NCBI RefSeq assembly: GCF_003570905.1
Contig: NZ_QXJM01000049.1
Location: 48,733-112,732, forward strand
Direction of reading: 5' to 3'
Length of the DNA: 64,000 bases
Source: Cohnella faecalis
GTDB lineage: Bacteria > Bacillota > Bacilli > Paenibacillales > Paenibacillaceae
Below, piece by piece: positions 19,101-28,404 of this stretch; position 1 is the first letter of the stretch, and each line of letters starts with the position of its first letter. Under the pieces are notes generated by a model. The model saw nothing but the letters and a program-made list of their open reading frames with translations, made no database searches and was not told the origin of the DNA. Made by a program: the position numbers and the translations under genes.

Positions 19101-22100
19101 TCGACAGCGCCGCACCGGCCGGAACGGTGCCCGAGCCGCTCATGACCGTGCCTGCCAGCAGTCCGATGACGCTGGACTATATAACCTCGCACAGCATAAG
19201 CGGCGACGGCCGGTATGTTCTATTTTCCTCTCAAGGGAAAAACATCGTGCCGGGCGATACGGACAATGTGACGAACCTGTTCGTGCGGGATCGGTTGGAG
19301 CAAAAGACGGCGATGGTCAGCTTGCCCTACGATCCGTCGATAAAAATAATGGTTTATTCGTCGGACGGCATGCTCAGCCGCGACGGCACGCGCTTCGCCT
19401 TCAGATCGTCGATGATGAATATGGTCAGCGGCAGCGAGCGGTCCAAAATGGGGCTGTATGTCCAGCGGATCGCCGTGACCGAGCCTTCCGCAAGCTGGCG
19501 GCGGGCAGCTCGCTGACCGCCTCCGATATCGGCAAAACCAGCGTCAAGCTGACATGGACTCCGGCCGAACGCGCCGCTGGAGGCTACAAAATTTTCGGCG
19601 GACCTGCCGTCATCGATGTTCCGGCGGGCGCAACGGAGGCTGTCGTAACCGGACTTGCGTCGGACACCGCCTACACGTTCACCGTACAGGCGGCATCCGC
19701 AAGCGGCGTCTGGACGACGGACGGACCCGGCGCCCCTGTTCATACGCAAGCGGGCGAAGGTTTGGCCGATCTGACGTTGACTGTTCAGGGCTCGCAGGTG
19801 AAGCTCGTCTGGGGCGATCCGCCAGCCGGATCGGGCACGGTCTCGGCGTTGCGTATTTTGCGAAAGCTGGGGACGGGGGACTGGCAGACGCTCGCGACTG
19901 TTGCGGACGCTGCGGCGCGCAGCTACACCGATCTGTCCGCAGCGCCGGGCAAAACGTATTCATATGTCATTCGAGGAGTGGACGGCAACGGGCAGCCATT
20001 TCCGTATTCCGTCGAGAAGACGGTCGATATCGGCGGCTTTGCCATCTCTTCCTTCAACTACACGATGCCGTTCTATTTCCGGCAGCATGCCGGTCAGGGC
20101 GACAAGGTGAAGCTGACGCTGCTGGCTTCCGCCGGGGCTGCGGCCAAGGCCGAACTCGCCTATCTGGATGTCAACGGCGTTAACCGGACGCTGCAGTCGG
20201 CTCTTGTCGAAGCTGCGGAGACCGGGGTATACAAAGGCGAGCTCGCTGTGCCCGAGGCTGCGGCCAAGCTGCTGTCGCTTAAGGGGTATATCGAAGAGGA
20301 TGGACAGACGGCAGAGGCCGAAGCTTTGCGCGAGCCTATCCTTGTCGGCGGAACGGTCGACGTCGAGCTGACGGGCGCGCTGGATCTACCGAACGACAGC
20401 TTGCTGACTATTTATAGCAAATCTGTTCATGCGTATCAGAGCGCGACGCTAAAGGGAATGCGAAGCGTTACCCTGAAAGGGTTGCCCGCAGCGGACGATT
20501 ATACGCTGACGCTTAGCGGAGCGGGCGGCATCGATCTGTTCGATGATGTGCCGGTTCCCCCGGTGCGGATCGTCGCAGGCGGCCATCAGCTCGTCAGCGC
20601 CGAGCCGCTGCTTCCGGCACGCGTAAACGTGGCGATCTATAATCCGTCGGGAACCGCGCCCGATGTGCATGTCATCGTCACCGATGAGGAAGGGCATCCG
20701 CTCGCATCGGGGATCACTGCCTTGAACGGCAATCTCAGTTTTCCGGCGTTCAAAAAGATGGTAGGCAAAAAGGCGATTATCCGTGCTGCGCCGAAGGATC
20801 CGAAATTTGCTTCGCTGGAGCAGACCGTAACGCTGGCCAGCGGGCTGAACCGGTTGGACCTTAGGCTGACGCTAAAGACGGACGCTACGCTGACCGGGAC
20901 GGTTACGGATAAAGACGGCAAGCCGGTGAAGGACGCGACGGTTCAGGTTTGGTACCAAGGGAATTATTATAAGGCGCAGTCGGATACGACCGGTCGATAC
21001 ACGTTGGGCGTTCCGGCAGGGAACGTATACGCGCAAGCGATAGTAGCCGGCGCATTCGCTTCGTCGGCTATAACGGTCGCGACGGTCAGCGGCCAGACAA
21101 AGACGGTCGACATCCGCTATACCCGGCAAATACCTTCCATTTTCGAGGTTAAGCTTTATACCGAGACGGAAAACGGAAGCTGGATCGGACCGTACGAGCT
21201 GGATTGGCGCGAGATGGTGCACTTTCATATTACAAGCTCGGCCAGTTTGCTGGGCAGTTCGAATCCGCTGCTCGTTGACGCGGCGGCCGGACAATCGGTT
21301 AAAATTTGCGCGAACGGCATAGAAGGCGGTTACGGAAAAGCATGCACGGAAGTGACAATCGGAGACAAGCTCAAGTATGAAGCGGTGCTCCGGCTTTCGT
21401 ATTTGAATACGAAAGCGGTCGGTCAATTGGCGGAGACGCCGGCAAGCGTATATTTGTATCGGCTGGACAATGGCGCGAACAAAACGTACGTAGAGAGCCG
21501 GACGGCTTATACCGGCAGCCTGGTGCTCAAGTTGCCGGGGCGGGAACGTATGAATTGAAGGTGAACGCGCCGGGCGGTAAAACGCTGACTCGTACATTTA
21601 TCGCGCAAGAAGGCGAAACGGTCAATTTGGGCGGGCTGTCCGCCGGCGAGTCGGGCGCGTTTGCCGGCCGGCCGGGCAACAGCGTGCTGCTTGGCACGAG
21701 CAACCCGGCTCCCGGCACCATGCTTCGGGTAAGCGCATCCTATTCGAACTATCTCTCAACATCTCTGAGCGGCGGGGTTTTGGTTCTCGATGTTCCGGCC
21801 GATGCCGAGCTTGTGCCGGGCAGCGTAGTCTGGAACGGCCAGCCGGTTACGCCGGCGCTTGCGGACGGCCGTTATATCGTTTCGCTGGGGACAATCGGAA
21901 GCAGAGCAATCGGCTCACTGCAATATTTGGTTCGCGTGGCGGATGAACCGATCTCGGAGTCGCTTGATATATCCCCGCGCATCCGGTATCAATCGAGCGG
22001 CAAGCCGGTTGAGGAAGAGATCGGATTCGCGCGGGCGGCCGTTGCACGGTTGACGATGACGGCGCCGCGGCGAACGGCATACCGCAGGTTCCACGTGACG

Positions 22101-25100
22101 GGCACCGCGCCCGCGGGCAGCAAGGCAGCGGTATATGCCGGCGATCGGGTCGTCGGAACGGCAGAGACGGCTCCGAACGGCCGCTGGTCGACGTCCGTCG
22201 AGATCGATGGCGAAGGCCATACGGCTGTATGGCAGCTTCGCGCCGAGGCGAGTCTCGGGGAGCAGCGCTGGAGCAGCGCATGGTCCTCCGTCCAATATGA
22301 CGAGAATACGGCAGAGCCGATCGAGTTCACGTTGAGGCAGCCGGATGGACGGACGATACGGCTGGATCCGAGAGAAGGCGAAATCCGGTTTCCGTATGTG
22401 TTCGCTCCCGGCTTGCCTTTTATCGCGACGTTGAAGTTTAACCGTCCGGAGCTGGCCCGCGATGTCGCCTTTTATATCGGAGAGACTCGCGTCCCGGCCA
22501 GTCTCAAGGACGGCGTCTTTCAAGCGGTGATTAACGCGGTGTCGCCGGGAGCGATCGGCATCGACTACAGTACCCGGGAATCCGGGGAGAGCATCGGAGG
22601 GACGCCGCCGCCAGCGGCGGAAATAAGGGAGCAGTTGCCTCCCGCATTCAGGGATGCGCGCCAGGAGGATCTCTACATCTCCCCTAGGGAAGGAGGGGAT
22701 CGCAAGCAGTCGATGGCTTACACCGGATTGTTGACTGGCGCGAAGAGCGATGCCAGAGTCCGTGTCAGCGCTGCGCTTGAACGGACGACGTATGCCCCGA
22801 ACGCCAACGATTTGGCATTGGAGAAGGAGACGGGCGTGCCGCTGTACGGATTCCGAATGAATCAATCGTTCTCGGACGGTGTGCTTCGTATCGAGCTGAC
22901 GGGATATTTGCCGGCCGATCAGTTCTCTGCGGGATTGGATGCGCAGAAGGCGCTGGCGCTAATGTCAGCAGGAGCGCAGACGCATTCGTATGCGGAGCTG
23001 CTGTCCGGCGTGTCCGGAGCCGCGAAAAAGCCTGCGCCGGTCAAGGCGTTGAACGCAGCGATCGGCGTCGTAGCCGCCCGTGTCGGTTTGGCCTTCGAGT
23101 CCGCCGCCGGACAGAATACGTGGAAAGCGATCGACGCCGCCTACAGCATCTATGACGGCAGGGGAAGCGGCGATACGCTCACGGATTTGGAATACCTGAT
23201 GGACAAAGTGTCGAGATATTGCGATCCTTATCTGGTTCCGGCTTACCTTGATCATATTAACTTTTTGAAAAACCATCTTATTGCTGTTGAATTAACGAAG
23301 GCCGGCATTATGGTGGCCGGGGCTGTCGCCGGTCCGGCCACATTCGGAATAGGCACCATTGCGCTGTTCATTGCCAGCAATGCGATCGGCAAAGTGCTGG
23401 ACGCTCAGCTTGCGGGATGGATAACCAAATTGAACGACGATATTAATCAAACGTGCAAAGTGCCGAAGAAGCCGAACAAAAAAATAGCCGATCCCGAATG
23501 GATTTACGATCCTAGCGGCTACGTGTACGAGGTGACGGAGGACGATCGGATCGAAGGTGTCAAGGCGACTGCGCTGCGTTGGAATGCGGCGGCAAGCCAG
23601 TGGGAAGTCTGGGATTCGGACTGGTACGGGCAGGAGAACCCGCTCTATACGGATGCGGATGGCAGATATGCCTGGGACGTGCCGGAGGGCAAGTGGAAGG
23701 TGCTCTATGAGAAAGAGGGCTATCTCCCTGCCGAGAGCGAAGAGCTGACGGTGCTGCCGCCGCACTTCGACGTCAATATTCCTATGGTTTCGATACTGCC
23801 GGCGAAGCCGGTCAAAGTCGAGACTGCGCCGGGCGGAAGCTATATCGACATTCTGTTCGACCGGCCGATCAAGGGCGATACGGTATCGGGCACGCTGTTT
23901 GCGGTCGTCGACCCCGAGACGAATACCGACGCAGCCGGCGTATGGACGCTCGTCGATCCAGTGAGCGCGGGCGGCGGGGATGCCTCGAAGCGTGTCCGGT
24001 TCACCCCGTCGGCCGCACTGGCGAACGGCCATACGTATACGGTTATCGTGGATGGCGCCGTGCAGAGCTATGCGGGCGTTCCGATGGGTGAGGTCTATGA
24101 GACCGAGGTGAAAATAACGGAATCGGATACGATACCTCCCGCGCCTGCTGTCGAGATGACGACGGAGGCGGACAACAACGAGGCGTTGATCTCATGGAAG
24201 CTCCAGGGCGACCCTGATCTCGCTAAAGTTGTCGTCGTATACAAGGCGCAAGGGGCTGCGGGGGAAGGAACGGCGATAGAGGTTCCTGCGGATCGGAAGT
24301 TTGTCCTGCTGGAAGGGTTGAGCGGCAGTACGACCTACGAGATTGAAGTTCGTACGTATGACGCGGCTGGCAACTACAGCTCTGCGAAGGCGACGGCAGT
24401 AACGGGGGCGCAGCAGCAAGCGCAAGCCGATATTACGCCGCCGGGGCCGGTTGTCGCAGCAGGTGCTGTCACGACTGGCGATACGACTGTGAAAGTCGCC
24501 TGGCAAGACCCGGCAGACAGCGATCTGTCCGCCGTTAAGCTGCAGTGGGCGAAGAAAGGCGAGGCGTTCGCGCTTGAACCGGTTGCTGTGACCAAAGGCA
24601 AGGGCAATTATACGGTGAGCGGATTGTTGCCTTCTACGGCGTATGAGGTTCGGATTTGGACAGTCGATATCGCGGGCAACTCCTCTCCGCAGCAGTCGTT
24701 GTTCGTGACGACGAAGGCTCCGAGCAGCGGCAATCCCGGTTCCGGCAACACCGGAGGCGAACAGCAGCAGCCTGAACGCGACGACTCGACGGAAAACGCG
24801 GATTTGGGCGAAGCCGGAGGCGAGCTGAGCTTCTTCGAGGGCAAGCTGAAGCTGCGGCTGCCGGGAAGCGGAAGCACGGCGGGTACGGCGAAGAAGGTGA
24901 CGGTCTCGAAGGCCGGGAAGGGGACAGCGCCAACCGATTCGCATTTGCGGGAGGTTTCCGAAGCTTATGGCTGGAAGCTCGATACGGGAGGCAAGCCGTC
25001 CTCGCCGATCAAGCTGACGATGACGTACGATGCCGCGCAATTGAAGGGCGCGGATGTTCGCAAGCTGGGACTGTACCGTCGGGATGCGGCGGATAAAGGA

Positions 25101-25763
25101 AAATGGATCTACGAGGGCGGCGTCGCAGACGGCTCGGCCGGAACGGTCTCGGCAGAGGTGACGGAGCCTGGCGTCTATGCCGTGCTGATCGCGGAATACG
25201 CATTCAGCGATCTGACCGGCCATTGGAGCCGCAGCGATGTCGAAGCGCTGGCGGCCCGGCATATCGTCTCTGGCCGTCCGGACGGCACATTCCGTCCGAA
25301 CGGCAAAGTGACAAGGGCCGAATTCGTGAAGATGCTCTTGCCGCTGATCTCTGGCGGGGCAGAATCGGATTCCGCAGTTGTCGCGTTCTCGGATGTTCCG
25401 CAGGATGCCTGGTTTGCGGAAGCGGTCGCCCAGGCGGCAGCGGCCGGCATTGTGCAAGGCTCTGGCGGCAAATTCCGTCCGAACGATCCGGTCACGCGGG
25501 AGGAGATGGCGGTCATGCTCTTCCGCGTCCTGGGCGCAGACCCGGAGATCAAGCTGAATGCGGCAACGCTGCTTGGCGAATACCAGGATGGCGCGAATGT
25601 ATCCGGTTGGGCAAGGCTGCAAGTCGCCTACGTCGTACAGAACGGGTTGCTGAAAGGCAGCGGAGGCAAGCTGAATCCGGGTGCGACCGCTACACGCGCC
25701 GAATCTGCGGCCGTCGTGCTCCGCACACTGGATGCGCTCGGTCTGGTGATCCAAAGAAAATAG
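16109..25763 (+). CDS. Giant secreted beta-propeller / Fn3 / SLH surface protein (two probable sequencing frameshifts)
   Basis: Three frames join into one 3,218-residue protein when one base is restored near 19499 (reading SWPAGSSLTASDIGKTS) and near 21535 (reading KLPGAGTYELKV). ATG 16109 follows AAAGGAGG. Parts in order: a signal peptide (basic region, then GLASLLAAVIVTGG, about 1-50); PD40/TolB-like propeller repeats (ISxDGRYVAYxS, about 105-500); two Fn3 domains; a second propeller of the same repeat (about 710-1120); two more Fn3 domains; a long beta-rich region with a carboxypeptidase-regulatory-like domain (LTGTVTDKDGKPVKDA) ; a helical segment (about 2280-2450); two Fn3 domains (about 2680-2870); and three SLH domains (about 3030-3215) that would anchor it to cell-wall polymer. 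The ligand or substrate is unknown. A terminator follows. Confidence 0.85.
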
Positions 25764-25777
25764 AAGGACAGGAACAT

Positions 25778-25815
25778 AAAACACCTCCGGCCAATATGCG
25801 GCCCGGAGGTGTTTT
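25778..25815 (+). terminator. Rho-independent terminator after the giant SLH gene
   Basis: Perfect arms AAAACACCTCCGG (25778-25790) and CCGGAGGTGTTTT (25803-25815), beginning 15 bases after the stop codon. The A-tract/T-tract symmetry means it could work in both directions. Confidence 0.85.
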
Positions 25816-26119
25816 GCGGTTCTTCCTTGACGATTTTTTTGCGTTGCAATTTTTTTTTTTGCAAGCCGCAAGTCATTAATGGATAGGGCTGGGAGCGAAC
25901 GTTCCATGCGACTGAGTCCAAATGTTTATTTTTTGTTTAGAGCGCTTTGGTATACTTTGGAACTACATCCATCGATTCGGGGTAGTTCGACAAAATCGGA
26001 TTTTTCTTATTTATCCTTTTTCTCTATTTTATTCTATAATATGATATATTTAATAAACAAATAGACTTATTGATATTTAACAATTTAGTCTATTGGAACT
26101 ATTAACCCATATGGTTCAT
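25816..26119. other. AT-rich intergenic region before the acetyltransferase gene
   Basis: About 300 bases without a supported gene. It contains a run of ten T near 25851 and a strongly AT-rich block from 25980 to 26090 (several TATA-like strings) that probably holds the promoter for the acetyltransferase and tail-collar genes. I could not single out one promoter. Confidence 0.4.
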
Positions 26120-26626
26120 ATGGTTCATTTGAAAGGGGGTGTAATTATACTGACGCTTCTGCGGTCTCAAGATGCAGACGATGAATTCCTATTCGAGATT
26201 TATGCAAGCTCAAGGCTTGACGAATTTGCGAATTTGGGCTGGCCCGAGCAAGAATTGAACCGTTTTCTTCGCATGCAGTATGAGATGCAGAAAATTTCTT
26301 ATCAAGCGCGCTATCCCGATGCTTGTTATGAGATCGTTGCCGATCAAGGCAGGCGTGTAGGGCGAATGCTTACGGCAAATACGGAGGAAGCCGTCGTATT
26401 GGTCGACGTGGCGCTGCTTCCCCTTGCTCGCGGCCAAGGCATAGGAAGCCTTCTAATAAGAGAATTGCAGCGGAAGGCGGCTTCTGCTAATAAACCCATT
26501 CGATTGAATGTCTTGGCGGATAATCCTGCGCGGCGTCTTTATGCGCGTCTTGGATTTCGTGAAACCGGACATCAATTTCCCTATATAGCAATGGAGTGGA
26601 ATTCGAATGGAGTCGACACAGCTTAA
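26120..26626 (+). CDS. GNAT-family N-acetyltransferase
   Basis: This is a GCN5-related acetyltransferase. It carries the acetyl-CoA binding motif LARGQGIGSLLIRELQ (motif A, R/QGxGxG/A) and the motif B region LNVLADNPARRLYARLGFRE. The protein proper appears to begin LTLLRSQDADDEFLFEIYASSR. The best ribosome binding site (AAAGGGGG, 26132-26139) is seven bases before an ATA codon at 26147, where family members would start, so initiation at ATA or a substituted ATG is possible. ATG 26120 is the nearest canonical in-frame start and is used here. Three tail-collar genes follow on the same strand, 53 bases after the stop. The acceptor substrate is unknown. Confidence 0.85.
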   Translation: MVHLKGGVIILTLLRSQDADDEFLFEIYASSRLDEFANLGWPEQELNRFLRMQYEMQKISYQARYPDACYEIVADQGRRVGRMLTANTEEAVVLVDVALLPLARGQGIGSLLIRELQRKAASANKPIRLNVLADNPARRLYARLGFRETGHQFPYIAMEWNSNGVDTA

Positions 26627-26679
26627 GGGGGATCGTTTTACAACCAGACAGGTGATTTATTAATGAGAGGAGTCTATCA

Positions 26680-27183
26680 ATGAGCGATCAATATGTTGGT
26701 GAAATTCGGATATTTTCCGGCAATTACGCGCCCCAAGGGTGGGCAATGTGCAATGGACAACTCCTTCCGGTAAGCGGAAATGAATTGTTGTTCGCAGTGA
26801 TAGGGGCGAAGTACGGCGGAGACGGCAAAACAACCTTCGCTTTGCCGGATTTGCGCGGGCGGCTCCCTATACATATGAGCAGTGCTTATGCTTTTGCTTC
26901 CAAAGGAGGTACGGAAACGGTAACTTTGGATCTCGCGGCTCTTCCGGCTCATACGCACGTTGTAAACGCGAATTCGTTGCCGGGTACGAGCGACAGTCCT
27001 AGCAATGCTTTCTGGGCGGGAAGTACGTTGAATCAATATTCGACAGCAGGCTCGAACGGAACGATGGATTCGCTAACCGTCAGTTCGGCGGGCGGCAATC
27101 AAGCGCACAATAATGTTATGCCGTACTCCGTGTTAACGTTCATTATCGCGCTGCAGGGCATTTATCCCCAACATAGTAGCTAA
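26680..27183 (+). CDS. Phage-tail-collar / microcystin-dependent-protein family, copy 1
   Basis: The 167-residue product has the collar-domain layout: VGEIRIFSGNYAPQGWAMCNGQLLPVS at the start, FAVIGAKYGGDGKTTFALPDLRGRLPIH, LPAHTHV, and the ending GGNQAHNNVMPYSVLTFIIALQGIYP. These are small beta-rich proteins named after phage tail fibres but often chromosomal and of unclear function. ATG 26680 follows GAGAGGAG. No signal peptide is visible. It is the first of three tandem paralogues; there are no other phage genes nearby. Confidence 0.9.
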   Translation: MSDQYVGEIRIFSGNYAPQGWAMCNGQLLPVSGNELLFAVIGAKYGGDGKTTFALPDLRGRLPIHMSSAYAFASKGGTETVTLDLAALPAHTHVVNANSLPGTSDSPSNAFWAGSTLNQYSTAGSNGTMDSLTVSSAGGNQAHNNVMPYSVLTFIIALQGIYPQHSS

Positions 27184-27196
27184 GGAGGAGTTAACG

Positions 27197-27706
27197 ATGG
27201 CAGAACCGTTTCTTGGAGAGGTTCGTTTGCTTGCATTTAATTATCCGCCCCAGGGCTGGGTTCAGTGCAATGGTCAACTTTTGAGTATTTCACAAAATCA
27301 GGCTCTTTTTACTTTGCTGGGTAATTCTTATGGGGGAGACGGCAAAACAACGTTTGCTGTTCCGAACTTGCAGGGCAGCGTGCCCGTCCAAACGAATAAC
27401 GCGAGCGTTGTGGGGGCGGCAGGGGGAGAGGCGGCACATACGCTTACGATTAATGAAATGCCGGCTCACACCCACGAAGCAACGGGCGGTGCGGATGCCA
27501 CTTCAGCTACCCCGTTAGGAAATGCGTGGGGAACGCAGTCCGCAGCTCCAGCGGTTACTTCTTATGAGCCAACTGCGAATACTACGATGAATTCGAATGC
27601 GCTTCAGTCCATGGGGGCGAGTCAGCCGCATTCCAATATGCAGCCTTATCTGGTTATAAATTATTGTATAGCGGTTGAGGGATATTACCCTCCAAAACCA
27701 AACTAA
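27197..27706 (+). CDS. Phage-tail-collar / microcystin-dependent-protein family, copy 2
   Basis: A 169-residue paralogue of the preceding gene, with LGEVRLLAFNYPPQGWVQCNGQLLSIS, LLGNSYGGDGKTTFAVPNLQGSVPV, EMPAHTH and GASQPHSNMQPYLVINYCIAVEGYYP. AAGGAGG precedes ATG 27197, which is 13 bases after the stop of copy 1, so the genes are co-transcribed. The three copies have diverged clearly, which suggests distinct roles or hetero-oligomerisation rather than recent amplification. Confidence 0.9.
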   Translation: MAEPFLGEVRLLAFNYPPQGWVQCNGQLLSISQNQALFTLLGNSYGGDGKTTFAVPNLQGSVPVQTNNASVVGAAGGEAAHTLTINEMPAHTHEATGGADATSATPLGNAWGTQSAAPAVTSYEPTANTTMNSNALQSMGASQPHSNMQPYLVINYCIAVEGYYPPKPN

Positions 27707-27728
27707 CTACAGGGAGCGAGGACAAACA

Positions 27729-28253
27729 ATGGACCCTTATGTAGGAGAAATTCGTATTTTCGCTGGAAAATATGCGCCGAACGGCTGGGCTTTGTGCGAT
27801 GGATCATTGTTGCCCGTTCAAAGCAACCAAGCTCTTTTTTCCATTCTAGGCAAAACATATGGCGGAGACGGCAGAACAACTTTTGGAGTTCCGGACCTCC
27901 GCGGTACGGCTCCTATGCATCAAGGCACTGGCCCCGGCTTGACGCCGCGTCCATATGCCACGAGCGGCGGGCAGAACACGGTTACGCTGTTAGAATCGCA
28001 GATTCCTAATCATACTCATGTTCCTCTCATTCAAACTACAGCTAGCCAAAGCTCGGCAGCCCAGGCGATATGGGCAACCTCTCCGGGCAGCTCGAAGACG
28101 GCGAGAAAAATATATTCGAATAATGTCGATACTCCGATGAATCCGATGGCTATTTCACCGACCGGCGGCAATCAGGCTCATAATAACCTTCAGCCCTATT
28201 TGACAATGAACTTCATTATTTCGCTAGAGGGCGTATATCCACTTAAACCTTAA
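27729..28253 (+). CDS. Phage-tail-collar / microcystin-dependent-protein family, copy 3
   Basis: A 174-residue third paralogue: VGEIRIFAGKYAPNGWALCDGSLLPVQ, LGKTYGGDGRTTFGVPDLRGTAPMH, QIPNHTHV and GGNQAHNNLQPYLTMNFIISLEGVYP. The start is ATG 27729 after GGGAGCGAGG; the frame is open upstream to 27675 but that would overlap copy 2. It ends the cassette, with a terminator ten bases on. Confidence 0.9.
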   Translation: MDPYVGEIRIFAGKYAPNGWALCDGSLLPVQSNQALFSILGKTYGGDGRTTFGVPDLRGTAPMHQGTGPGLTPRPYATSGGQNTVTLLESQIPNHTHVPLIQTTASQSSAAQAIWATSPGSSKTARKIYSNNVDTPMNPMAISPTGGNQAHNNLQPYLTMNFIISLEGVYPLKP

Positions 28254-28263
28254 TGATTGATCG

Positions 28264-28300
28264 GGGGCATTCGGATTTGTTATCGGATGCCCTTCTTTCC
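28264..28300 (+). terminator. Terminator after the tail-collar cassette
   Basis: Arms GGGCATTCGGAT and ATCGGATGCCC (one mismatch) with a short loop are followed by TTCTTTCC. It lies just after the third collar gene and separates the cassette from the adhesin gene at 28405. Confidence 0.7.
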
Positions 28301-28404
28301 TATGAAAGCCGCTGCGAGTTGATACTTCGAGAATTCCGGTTTTCTTACATACCGTGGAGTCATACATAGGATGAATGAAAGATTAGACGTTTGGAGGAAA
28401 AGAG

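Noticed and set aside
24192..25907. 571-codon minus-strand frame opposite the SLH region
   Set aside because: It is the shadow of a GC-rich coding frame; the composition is Arg-rich without domains, and the plus-strand reading has clear Fn3 and SLH domains.
25879..26064. 61-codon frame in the AT-rich gap
   Set aside because: Weak start context and a composition that follows the AT-rich DNA; the region looks like a promoter area.
26680..28253. Prophage remnant
   Set aside because: Only collar-domain proteins are present; no integrase, terminase, portal, capsid, holin or attachment site was seen.
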